Assembly: GCF_030296555.1 (NCBI RefSeq)
Contig: NZ_AP027728.1
Span: forward strand, 1,984,001-2,048,000
Direction of reading: 5' to 3'
Source of the DNA: Microbacterium suwonense
Lineage (GTDB): Bacteria; Actinomycetota; Actinomycetes; Actinomycetales; Microbacteriaceae
Length of the DNA stretch: 64,000 bases
The translations under genes and the position numbers were made by a program. The notes below the pieces were generated by a model that worked only from the letters and a program-made list of their open reading frames with translations, had not been told where the DNA came from and searched no databases. How positions within the stretch are numbered: the stretch's first letter is position 1; each line of letters begins with the position of its first letter. Positions 45,889 to 53,783 of this stretch are shown here, piece after piece.

Positions 45889-47448
45889 CTACTTCAGCGG
45901 GTGATCCTTCGCCCACTCGTCGATGTCGGCCTGCAGAGATTCCCGCACTTCGTCGTAGCCCGCGTCCTTGAGCTTCTGGCGCATCTCCGCGATGGCCTTG
46001 GCCGGGTCGTCGAACTTGCCGTAGTTGAGCTGCGGGATGTACTCCGAGAGCACGGCGCCCATCGCTGCCAGCGTCGGATCGATCGAGCTCTTGTCGATGA
46101 TCAGTGTGGAGTACGGGTAGTCACGAGCGACCTTGTCGAGATCGGCATACACGTCCTTCAGATTCGGCGCGTCGCTGACTTTCAGCGGCTCGTACTCGTC
46201 CATGCGACCGCCCCAGAAGTTCGAGCCCAGCGCGTCTTTCGAGGGGTCGTAGCCCTCGGGGAAGCCGAGCTTTCCGTCCTGCATGACGTAGTCCGTGCCC
46301 TCGATCCCGAAGTTCAGCAGGTCGTAGTCGGTCTTGTCGTTGCGGATCAGGTCGTACACCTGCAGCGCCTTCTCAGGGTGCTTGGAATTGGCGCTCACAG
46401 CCATGGCACCGTGGGTCTTGATGTCCTTATAGAGATTGCCGTTCTCCTCGCCCCAGTAGAACATCTTCGGGTTGGAGCCGGGCTGCTTTTTATTCATGTT
46501 GTCGACGATCTGGGTGAGGAAGGTCTGAGTGTGGTGCTGGTCGGCACCCGACAGGCCGGAGTAGAACTCCTCACGGGTGTCGCCGTCGTAGTTCAGCGAG
46601 TCCTCGCGCCAGACGCCGATCTTGTTCCACTCCTTGGCGAGTTCGGCGGCCCCCAGCAGTTCATCGCCTTCCATGAGCCAGGAGGTGACGGTGCCCGGGT
46701 CGGACTCCGACGTCGTGTACGGGAAATAGTTTCCCGCGCTCACGCCCTGGAGCGTCATCTGGTCGGTGTGCCCCTGCAGGTAGCCGGTGAGCACGGCGTC
46801 GTTGGACGCGCCCGACGCAGCATCCCACGGATACGCATCCGGCTTGTTGTCCTTGACCCACTGGAAGTACTTCGTGAAGTCCTCGAACTTGGTGATCTCG
46901 CCGCCCGGGAAGCCGGCCTCCTCCGCCCAGTCACCGCGGTAGAAGAAGCCGTGGTTGGTGTACTGGGTGTAGTTGTCCTCGGGGATGAACTGGATCTCGC
47001 CGTCGAGCTTCGTGAGCTCCCAATCGCCCGCGGCATCCACCTGCGCCCAGGTCTTCGGCGCGTTCTCCTTGAGCATGTCCTCCGAAAGCGGCAGGAATGC
47101 CCCCTTCTGGGCGTTCTCCCATCCGAACAGCCAGTCCGTGGCCGTGGTGATCAGGTCGACGTTGTCATCGCCGGACAGCAGCTGAACGTTGTACTGCGTC
47201 TGCCAGTCGGCCCACTCCACGTAATACAAGTCGAGGGTGGCGTTGACCTGCTTCTTCAGGTTCGCGTTGAGCTTGTCGAGCATCGCCTCCAGACGCCCGT
47301 TGCTGGGCTTGTCGCCGAGCACGAGCATCGTGATGGCAGTGGGCTTGCTCGGATCGTCCTCGCTGGCGGCGGTGCACGCCGCCAGCATCGTCACTCCCAT
47401 GCCGAGGGTCGCGATGACCGCCCCGGTCCTGAGGATCCTTCTCTTCAT
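45889..47448 (-). CDS. Oligosaccharide-binding lipoprotein (LplA/LipO-like)
   Basis: A 519-residue solute-binding protein, longer than MalE-like proteins and typical of the LplA/YtcQ group. Signal peptide RILRTGAVIATLGMGVTMLA with lipobox LAAC. The mature part begins AITMLVLGDKPSNGRLEAM; NAQKGAFLPLSEDMLKENAP and a C-terminal DUF3502-like region (TLIIDKSSIDPTLAAMGAV) follow. AAGGAG 7 bp before the ATG. Last of the transport genes: permeases come first in this operon. Confidence 0.88.
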   Translation of the reverse strand: MKRRILRTGAVIATLGMGVTMLAACTAASEDDPSKPTAITMLVLGDKPSNGRLEAMLDKLNANLKKQVNATLDLYYVEWADWQTQYNVQLLSGDDNVDLITTATDWLFGWENAQKGAFLPLSEDMLKENAPKTWAQVDAAGDWELTKLDGEIQFIPEDNYTQYTNHGFFYRGDWAEEAGFPGGEITKFEDFTKYFQWVKDNKPDAYPWDAASGASNDAVLTGYLQGHTDQMTLQGVSAGNYFPYTTSESDPGTVTSWLMEGDELLGAAELAKEWNKIGVWREDSLNYDGDTREEFYSGLSGADQHHTQTFLTQIVDNMNKKQPGSNPKMFYWGEENGNLYKDIKTHGAMAVSANSKHPEKALQVYDLIRNDKTDYDLLNFGIEGTDYVMQDGKLGFPEGYDPSKDALGSNFWGGRMDEYEPLKVSDAPNLKDVYADLDKVARDYPYSTLIIDKSSIDPTLAAMGAVLSEYIPQLNYGKFDDPAKAIAEMRQKLKDAGYDEVRESLQADIDEWAKDHPLK

Positions 47449-47528
47449 TGTGAGTCTCCTTGAGATTCTCGTTGCGTGATTGCGGTGGGTGGCGCCCCTG
47501 GTGGGGGCAGGATGCCAGCGAGGACGGG

Positions 47529-48530
47529 TCAGCCTTTGACCGCGCCGATGGTGATGCCGCTGACGAAGTATTTCTGAACGAACGGGTAGAACAGCAGGAT
47601 CGGTCCGGTCGCGACCACCGCGCTCGCCATCTTCAGGGTGTTGCTGGGCAGGCTCGCGATGCTCACGTTGGCTCCGGCCACCGAGTTGCGCAGCGCATTG
47701 GCCGTGTTGATGACGTTGTACAGGTAGTACTGCAGCGGCTTGAACTCAACCGTGCTGCCCAGGTAGAGGGACGACAGGTACCACTCGTTCCAGTACGCCA
47801 GGGCGAGGAAGAGGCCGATGGTGGCCAGCGCCGGCTTCATCATGGGCAGCGTCAGCTGCGCGAAGATCCTAAAATCGCCAGCACCGTCGATCTTCCCCGA
47901 CTCGACGATCTCGTACGGAACGGTGCGCATGAAGTTCTTCATCAGGATGATCAGCCAGGGAGTCATCAGCAGCTGCAGGAAGACTGCAAGATAGCTCCCG
48001 CGCAGTCCAAGGCCGTTGGAGACCCAGAGGAAGGTCGGTGCAAGACCCGCCGAGAACAGAGTCGTGAAGTAGATGAAGAACGAGATGTGGTTCCGGAACG
48101 GGAAGTCCTGACGGTACAGGGCGAATCCGGTCATCGCGATGATGAACAATCCGATCGCCGTGCCGAAGACGGTCATCGTGATCGTGACGGTGTAGGCGCC
48201 GATGATCTGCTTCGGAGCCTGGAAGATCAGGTCGTAAGCGGCGAGGCTGAAATCCTTCGGAATCAGTCCGAAGCCATCCGTACGGATCGCAGCCTCGCTG
48301 GAGATCGACGCCGAGACGATCATCACGAACGGCAGCAAGCAGAACAGAGTGAACAGCGTGATCCACACGTACGAGATGCCGCGCAGCCAGCGGTCGCTCG
48401 CTGAGAGCCTGATGGCTCTGGTCTGAGACTTGTCGAAAAGGCTTCTGTTCCGCCGTGGCAACAGAATGGCCTTCGTGGCGCCGGTCGCCTCCGTGGCTGG
48501 GGCGGTCATGGTCACATCAGAAGAGGGCAT
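47529..48530 (-). CDS. Sugar ABC transporter permease, LplC/YtcP-like
   Basis: A 333-residue CUT1 permease with a 55-residue cytoplasmic lead (SLFDKSQTRAIRLSASDRWL), six membrane segments and an EAA-type loop (EIVESGKIDGAGDFRIFAQL). It ends SGITIGAVKG, a common end of this group. Its start overlaps the lplB-like gene by 14 bp, so the two are coupled. Confidence 0.88.
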   Translation of the reverse strand: MPSSDVTMTAPATEATGATKAILLPRRNRSLFDKSQTRAIRLSASDRWLRGISYVWITLFTLFCLLPFVMIVSASISSEAAIRTDGFGLIPKDFSLAAYDLIFQAPKQIIGAYTVTITMTVFGTAIGLFIIAMTGFALYRQDFPFRNHISFFIYFTTLFSAGLAPTFLWVSNGLGLRGSYLAVFLQLLMTPWLIILMKNFMRTVPYEIVESGKIDGAGDFRIFAQLTLPMMKPALATIGLFLALAYWNEWYLSSLYLGSTVEFKPLQYYLYNVINTANALRNSVAGANVSIASLPSNTLKMASAVVATGPILLFYPFVQKYFVSGITIGAVKG

Positions 48531-49458
48531 AGTCCTTGTTCATCCTTCGAACGAGCCAGTTCGCCGTCATGACGATGGCGAAGCCAAACAGCGACTGGTA
48601 GAGGCCGACAGCCGTGGAGGTGGTGAAGTTGTTCTGCGACATGACCATGCGGTACACGGAGGTCTCGATGATGTCGGTGGTCGAGAACAGCGTGGCGTTG
48701 TTGCCGATCAGGTTCCAGAACAGCCCGAAGTTGCCGCTCATGATCCCGCCCAGCGAGAACAGGAAGAGGATGATGAACGTCGGCTTCAGGCTCGGCAGGA
48801 TAACGAATCGGATGCGCTGCCATGCGGATGCTCCGTCGATCTCAGCTGCTTCGAACAGCCCCTTGTCGATGCCCATGATCGCCGCGAAGTAGACGATCGA
48901 TCCGTAGCCGGTGCTCTGCCAGAGGTGGATGATGATGATGATCAGCGGCCACAGCCCGGCCATGCTGTATATCTTCAGCGGGTCGCCGCCCGTCTGCTTG
49001 ATGAGGGTGTTCAGCGCGCCTGTGTCGTAGTTGAGCAGGTTGAAGGCGATAACGCCGATGAGCACGACCGAGATGAAGTACGGCAGGAACATGATGCCCT
49101 GCGTGATCTTCTTGAAGAACTTCAGGCGGACCTCGTTGAACATGATCGCGATCGCGATCTGCAGGATGTTGCCCAGGACGATGAACGCGATGTTGTACAG
49201 GATCGTGTTGCGGGTGAGGTCCCAGAGCATTCCAGACTTGATCAGGAACTGGAAGTTCTTGAGTCCGACGAAGGGGCTGCCGAAGATACCGTCACGGTAA
49301 TTGAAGTCCGTGAAGGCGATCCAGATGCCCGGCAGCGGCGCGTAGTTGAAGACGATGAAGAACGCCAGTGCGGGCACGCACATGAGGATCAGCATCCTGC
49401 TGCTCTTCACCTGCCCCCACACCGACTTGCGTCGTCGTGGTGTCTGCGTCAGGGACAT
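48517..49458 (-). CDS. Sugar ABC transporter permease, LplB-like
   Basis: A 313-residue CUT1 permease: six membrane segments, DFNYRDGIFGSPFVGLKNFQ after the first, and EAA loop LFEAAEIDGASAWQRIRFVI. First gene of the second sugar operon. GAGG precedes the ATG. No ATPase gene is present in the operon. Confidence 0.9.
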   Translation of the reverse strand: MSLTQTPRRRKSVWGQVKSSRMLILMCVPALAFFIVFNYAPLPGIWIAFTDFNYRDGIFGSPFVGLKNFQFLIKSGMLWDLTRNTILYNIAFIVLGNILQIAIAIMFNEVRLKFFKKITQGIMFLPYFISVVLIGVIAFNLLNYDTGALNTLIKQTGGDPLKIYSMAGLWPLIIIIIHLWQSTGYGSIVYFAAIMGIDKGLFEAAEIDGASAWQRIRFVILPSLKPTFIILFLFSLGGIMSGNFGLFWNLIGNNATLFSTTDIIETSVYRMVMSQNNFTTSTAVGLYQSLFGFAIVMTANWLVRRMNKDYALF

Positions 49459-49560
49459 CCTCCGCCTCTCTGCGTTTGCCCGTATCGCCTGCGAGCGAGC
49501 CTGAATATCAGGGATAAAACTAACCCCTGATGAAACTATCGGTAAAGCTACCAGATGGAT

Positions 49561-49573
49561 GTGTAGCGATACA
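49561..49573. promoter_or_regulatory. Candidate operator upstream of LplB operon
   Basis: GTGTAGCGATACA, 103 bp upstream of the lplB-like start. The TGTA/TACA ends are symmetric. Eleven of 13 bases match the element before GH51 (39653). A second AT-rich stretch (GATGAAACTATCGGTAAAGC, 49529-49548) lies between it and the gene and may hold the promoter. Confidence 0.45.
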
Positions 49574-49639
49574 AGACCTTTTTGAGAGTCGGGTCTGGCA
49601 TTCAGGACGAGCTGTACGAGTGCAGGGAAACTCAGGATT

Positions 49640-49745
49640 CACGCGAGCATCTCGATCCAGGTGAGCACATCGACGTAGCGTATGTCGCGGATATTCATCT
49701 GGAGGACGTGTCGCATGCGACCGAGGTGCTGGTGCAAGTCGAGTG
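49640..49745 (-). pseudogene. Fragment of a flavin monooxygenase gene (diverged copy)
   Basis: About 105 bp align base by base with 50775-50880, the 3' part of the intact LLM oxidoreductase gene (GTGAGCACATCG, ATATTCATCTGGA, GTGTCGCATG, GTGCTGGTGCA). The copy has frame-breaking differences and no 5' part. The rest of the gap (49746-50100) shows no gene I recognise. Confidence 0.6.
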
Positions 49746-50100
49746 CGAAACGCACCTGCCGGCGAAAGCCGCCGAGAGTCCCGGAGGGAGTCAGGCTTGG
49801 TTGCACCCTCAAGCGCGGCGAGCGCTGACTCCGGGTTCAGCGACTTGATGTAGAGCCCGTGTGCGAAGCTGAGCACGCACGTCTCGAACAGCGAGGCATT
49901 GACACGCTCTCAGATCACTTTGATTGAGACCGCACGGGATCGATCTCTCGAACGATTGTGGTCGGCGGCCAGGAGTCTCGACCATCCTCGCGTGGTCCAG
50001 ACATTGTCCTTGGCCGCTGACGGATCGTTCTGCGGTGATCACCTGTCAGGATGCGGGAGCGTGTCGCCGAGTTGGGCCTTGGCCTGCACGATTGTCCGGG

Positions 50101-50712
50101 TCAGGCATCGCGCGCCGCGCTCAGAGCCCGCGCCCACCAGAGTAGGTGATCGAGCATCACGGTCAACCGCTGCTCGAGGGCGTCGAAGACCGCCGCCGCC
50201 GCCGCGCCGCCCTCGCGCACGGCTGGGAACTGGGCACCGAAGATGTGCACCGTTTCGCGCACGGAGACCATGTTCAGCTCGGCGACGACTTGGCGCAGCT
50301 GCTCGATCGCACGGGATCCACCGACGTTGCCGTACCCGAAGAACGCGGCGGGCTTGTGTTCGAACTCGGCGAAATAGTGGTCGAGCACGTTCTTCAGTGC
50401 GCCTCCGTAGCCGTGGTTGTACTCGTTGACGAGGAAGAGGAATGCGTCAGCGTTGTCGAGGCGTTCGCCGAGCGCGCGCTCTGCCCTGCTTGAGTATTCA
50501 CGTTGGGCGTGCGCTGGCGCTTTGGGCAGGTTGTAGTCGGGCAGTGCGACGTCGCGGACGTCGATCACGGACACCTCGAGATCGTCCCGTGTGCCGAGAC
50601 GTTCCAGCAGCCAGGTGAGTGGGTAGTCGGCGAAGCGCGGCTCGCGGGTGCTGCCCACGACGAGCGCGACGCGGGGGACGACCTCGCTCATGCGGGGGAC
50701 GACCCCGCTCAT
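50101..50712 (-). CDS. NADPH-dependent FMN reductase
   Basis: A 203-residue flavodoxin-fold reductase. VVGSTREPRFADYPLTWLLE binds the FMN phosphate; VNEYNHGYGGALKNVLDHYF is the family's flavin loop. It would supply reduced FMN to the adjacent flavin monooxygenase, whose stop it overlaps (ATGA, 50709-50712). A 21-bp tandem duplication creates two possible starts, 50712 (MSGVVPR) and 50691 (MSEVVPR). Confidence 0.87.
   Translation of the reverse strand: MSGVVPRMSEVVPRVALVVGSTREPRFADYPLTWLLERLGTRDDLEVSVIDVRDVALPDYNLPKAPAHAQREYSSRAERALGERLDNADAFLFLVNEYNHGYGGALKNVLDHYFAEFEHKPAAFFGYGNVGGSRAIEQLRQVVAELNMVSVRETVHIFGAQFPAVREGGAAAAAVFDALEQRLTVMLDHLLWWARALSAARDA
50671..50712. repeat. 21-bp tandem duplication at the start of the FMN reductase gene
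   Basis: Units 50671-50691 and 50692-50712 are identical in 20 of 21 bases. Each encodes MS(E/G)VVPR and each offers an ATG, so the duplication adds seven residues while keeping overlap with the upstream gene. Confidence 0.8.
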
Positions 50713-51749
50713 GCGGCGGACTGCCCGTTGTCGAGTTCGGCCCGTACGCGGGGAGCGACCTCGGTTCCGAGCAGCTCGATCGAGGTGAGCACATCGGCCT
50801 GTGGCATTCCGCCGATATCCATCTGGAAGAAGTGTCGCGTGTGGCCGAGATGCTGGTGCAGGTCGATGATGCGGTCGGCAACTTCGGACGCATCACCCGC
50901 GAAGACCATGCCGCCGGGCGAGTAGTTGGGCTTGGCCTCTTCCCATGAGCGCGGGCCGAAGCGACCTGCCGCAGCATACGCGGCCGATTCGTGTCGGAAG
51001 AACATCTGCTTCGCGGATCTGCCGTCGCGGGCGACGAAGCCGTGGCCGGCGACCGAGATCGCAAGCTGCGCGGTATTCACGGCAGCCTGCTCCGCGGCCT
51101 GGCGATACAGGGCGCCCATCTGGCCCCACCGTTGCGGTGTTCCCGACAGGATGCCGTAGGAGACCGGCAGGCCCGCCTGCGCCGCACGCACTGTGGAGCC
51201 AGGGTTCCCGCCTGTCCCGAGCCAGATCGGGACTGGCTGCTCCGGGCGCGGCACGATCAACGCGTCGTGCAATGGCGGCCGGAACGGGGACTCCCAGTTC
51301 GTGCGTTCGTTCGTAGCGACTGCCAGCAGGAGCCCGAGTTTGTCGGTGTAGAGCCGGTCGTAGTCGTCGAGTTCATACCCGAACAGGGGGAACGAGTCAG
51401 TGGAGGAGCCGCGGCCGGCGATGATCTCCACCCGGCCGTTCGAGACGATCTGGGCGGTCGCCATCTGCTGATACAGCCGGATCGGGTCATCCGTCGACAG
51501 GACGCTCACGGCCGTCGACAGGGTGATCCGGCTTGTCATCGCTGCAGCGGCGTTGATGACGGAGGCAGGAGAACTGACGGGCATCGTCGCGGTGTGATGC
51601 TCGCCGACCCCGTAGAAGTCGAGGCCGACCTGTTCGGCGAGTTGGATCTGCTCGAGCATGTTCCGCACCGCCTGGGCGGTGCTCACCGTATCGCCCTCGA
51701 GGTTTCTGCCGGCCACGCCGAAGCTATAGGCACCGAGTTCGAACGTCAT
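50709..51749 (-). CDS. LLM class flavin-dependent oxidoreductase
   Basis: A 346-residue bacterial luciferase-like monooxygenase. FYGVGEHHTATMPVSSPASV is the hallmark near residue 45; GRVEIIAGRGSSTDSFPLFG and VPIWLGTGGNPGSTVRAAQA follow. It uses reduced flavin and oxygen to oxidise an unknown organic substrate. It is in one leftward operon: TetR, this gene, FMN reductase, each joined by ATGA overlap. A partial diverged copy lies at 49640. Confidence 0.88.
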   Translation of the reverse strand: MTFELGAYSFGVAGRNLEGDTVSTAQAVRNMLEQIQLAEQVGLDFYGVGEHHTATMPVSSPASVINAAAAMTSRITLSTAVSVLSTDDPIRLYQQMATAQIVSNGRVEIIAGRGSSTDSFPLFGYELDDYDRLYTDKLGLLLAVATNERTNWESPFRPPLHDALIVPRPEQPVPIWLGTGGNPGSTVRAAQAGLPVSYGILSGTPQRWGQMGALYRQAAEQAAVNTAQLAISVAGHGFVARDGRSAKQMFFRHESAAYAAAGRFGPRSWEEAKPNYSPGGMVFAGDASEVADRIIDLHQHLGHTRHFFQMDIGGMPQADVLTSIELLGTEVAPRVRAELDNGQSAA

Positions 51750-52390
51750 CTGCTCGATCCTTTCGTCGTTCTTCCTGAGTCCGCGCCCTCCGCGACGGTC
51801 GCTCGCACGGCATCGAGGAACAGCTCGGTCATACGCTGCGCGGCGGCCTGCGGCATGATCGGGCCGGGCTCGGAGACGAGGGCTGCGGTCGCCGTCGCGA
51901 GCAGGTACAGGTCGGTCTCTCGGAGATCCGCGCGGACGGCGCCGGCCTTGCGCACGCGCGAGAGCAGCAGCCGTGTGGCGCGCATCGACCGCGCATGCTC
52001 GTCAGCGAAGAGATCCGATCCCTGCGCTGGTCGTAACAGCACCGTGCCGAACGCCGGATCCGCTGCCTGCATGGCGGCGATGTCCCGGATATAGTCCGCG
52101 AATGCTTCCCACGGGTCGTCGGCCGCAGAGGCGAGCGCCGCCTCGGCGCGGTCGGCGTAGGCGCCCATCTTCGCCTCGAACACCGCTTCGACGAGGCAGT
52201 CGCGGGTAGGGAATCGTCGGTACAGGGTCGCGATTCCGACTGCCGCCTCCTTTGCGACGTTCTCCAGCGGCGCATCGAGCCCGTCTCGAAGGAACACGGA
52301 CGCTGCGGCGCACAGCAGCGTCCGTCGCCGCTGCTCGGCGTCTACGCGCAGCGGCTTCGCTTGCTGTACAGGCGGGTCGGTCGGGGCCAT
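51746..52390 (-). CDS. TetR family regulator of the flavin monooxygenase operon
   Basis: A 214-residue repressor. HTH ENVAKEAAVGIATLYRRFPT near residue 45. The C-terminus is like the SACE_7040/AcrR group. First gene of the operon with LLM oxidoreductase and FMN reductase, so autoregulated. A near-perfect palindrome 18 bp upstream of its start, shared with the divergent DoxX gene, is the obvious operator. Confidence 0.87.
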   Translation of the reverse strand: MAPTDPPVQQAKPLRVDAEQRRRTLLCAAASVFLRDGLDAPLENVAKEAAVGIATLYRRFPTRDCLVEAVFEAKMGAYADRAEAALASAADDPWEAFADYIRDIAAMQAADPAFGTVLLRPAQGSDLFADEHARSMRATRLLLSRVRKAGAVRADLRETDLYLLATATAALVSEPGPIMPQAAAQRMTELFLDAVRATVAEGADSGRTTKGSSR

Positions 52391-52407
52391 GTACGCAGCC
52401 TATCGCA

Positions 52408-52433
52408 ACAAGTGGAGGCGCATCTCCACTTGT
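52408..52433. promoter_or_regulatory. TetR operator between tetR and doxX
   Basis: ACAAGTGGAG-GCGCAT-CTCCACTTGT: perfect 10-bp arms around 6 bp, centred in the 60-bp gap between the divergent genes. Size and place fit a TetR dimer site that controls both directions. Confidence 0.75.
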
Positions 52434-52450
52434 CTGTTAGGGTATGCCGC

Positions 52451-52816
52451 ATGAACGTCGCCCTTTGGATCGTCACCGGGATCCTCGCCGCCATGTACCT
52501 CTTCGCCGGCCTCACGAAATCCTTCACGCCGAAGGATAAGCTCGCGGCGAACATGCCCTGGGTTGAGGATTTCTCGCCGGGGATCGTGACGTTCATCGGC
52601 GTCGCCGAGTTCGCGGGCGCCGTGGGGCTCGTGCTGCCGTGGCTCACAGGGATCGCACCGGTGCTCACTCCGCTCGCGGCGACGGGACTCGTGATCGTGC
52701 AGATCCTCGCCATCGTCGTGCACGTCCGCAGGGGTGAGCAGAAGAGCCTCCCGTTCAACGTTGTGCTGCTGCTCGCGGCGCTGTTCGTCGCGATCTTCCG
52801 CTTCGTTCAGCTCTGA
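52451..52816 (+). CDS. DoxX family membrane protein
   Basis: A 121-residue protein with four hydrophobic segments and the DoxX-type start MNVALWIVTGILAAMYLFAG. Start set at 52451; the longer frame reads through the operator. Some DoxX-like proteins take part in redox stress complexes; the role here is unknown. It shares the TetR operator with the flavin monooxygenase operon, so it is probably induced with it. Confidence 0.82.
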   Translation: MNVALWIVTGILAAMYLFAGLTKSFTPKDKLAANMPWVEDFSPGIVTFIGVAEFAGAVGLVLPWLTGIAPVLTPLAATGLVIVQILAIVVHVRRGEQKSLPFNVVLLLAALFVAIFRFVQL

Positions 52817-52842
52817 GGCCAGCCATCTCGGCTGGTTCCCGC

Positions 52843-53739
52843 TCATCTGCGAGGACTGGCCCCGGTAGGTTCGTGACGGCGGAGATCGGTGATCAGCGAT
52901 ACCAGATCGTCACGCCTGCTGAGGATGTCGGTGTGCCCAGCCCCTGAAAGTTGCACGAGGGTCGCATTCGGGAGGAGGCGGGCCGCCGCGAGAGCGCCGC
53001 GCACACCAACGCGATCCTCGTCACCCGTCACCAGGAGCGCGGGGCTAGCGGTGTCGATGAGGCGCTGATCGGGAATGCCAGGGTCGGTGTCGATCACATC
53101 GAGGAGGGCAAGGAGCACCGCGGGATCGTTGTGCGACAGCGCCAGCGTGGTCGGCGCGTCGATGTCAGGTCGGGCCGCGCGCCATCGGGCGGTAAAACCG
53201 GCCATCCCCTCGTGTTCGATCGTGTCGCGGTAACCGGGATAGAAGATCTCTTCCGCATCGCCGGCGCGCAGCCGGTGCGCGCCGGCGAGGGAGACGAACG
53301 CGTGCATGCGATTGGGGTGGCGGTCGAGGAGGCTGAACCCAATGCGTGCGCCGAGTGAATACCCGACGTAGGTGACGGCCTCCAGGCCGACTTCGTCGAG
53401 CACGGCCGCGACGTCATCGGCGAGCTGTGCCATGTCGTAGCGGTGGGGGCCGTCAGGCTTGCCGCTGCGTCCATGTCCACGGAGATCGACCGTGATCACG
53501 CGGTGGTCGTTCAGCGCGCGTACATAGCCGAGCCCCTGCCAGATCGAGCTGGAGAGCCCCAGCCCGTGCACGAGGACGAGGGGGTCTGCTTCCCGGGTGC
53601 CGGTGTCGGAGTACGCGATCTTCACCCCATCGCTCGCTATCGCCCACCTGACGTCCACCCCACTACTGTAGGCACCGTCCGTCACTGCGCTGACTCCGCG
53701 GATCCGTCCAGTGGCGCCAGCTGCGACGGCGGGCTGCAC
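52843..53739 (-). CDS. Alpha/beta hydrolase
   Basis: A 298-residue hydrolase of the 3-oxoadipate enol-lactonase/haloperoxidase-like group. Oxyanion motif VLVHGLGLSSSIWQGLG, nucleophile elbow YVGYSLGARIG, Asp in LLVTGDEDRVGV, His in LSGAGHTDIL. The true start may be the GTG of VDVRWAIASDG about 27 codons in, because the first part looks non-conserved. Last of a leftward row after the MarR and alarmone-synthetase genes. Confidence 0.83.
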   Translation of the reverse strand: MQPAVAAGATGRIRGVSAVTDGAYSSGVDVRWAIASDGVKIAYSDTGTREADPLVLVHGLGLSSSIWQGLGYVRALNDHRVITVDLRGHGRSGKPDGPHRYDMAQLADDVAAVLDEVGLEAVTYVGYSLGARIGFSLLDRHPNRMHAFVSLAGAHRLRAGDAEEIFYPGYRDTIEHEGMAGFTARWRAARPDIDAPTTLALSHNDPAVLLALLDVIDTDPGIPDQRLIDTASPALLVTGDEDRVGVRGALAAARLLPNATLVQLSGAGHTDILSRRDDLVSLITDLRRHEPTGASPRR

Positions 53740-53783
53740 GGACGACGTTGTTCAGCTACATGCCCGTATCCCGGCATGGCAGC

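Noticed and set aside
45901..47463. A 520-codon plus-strand frame over the binding protein
   Set aside because: Mirror of the binding-protein gene; Val/Leu-rich from reversed codons, no family match.
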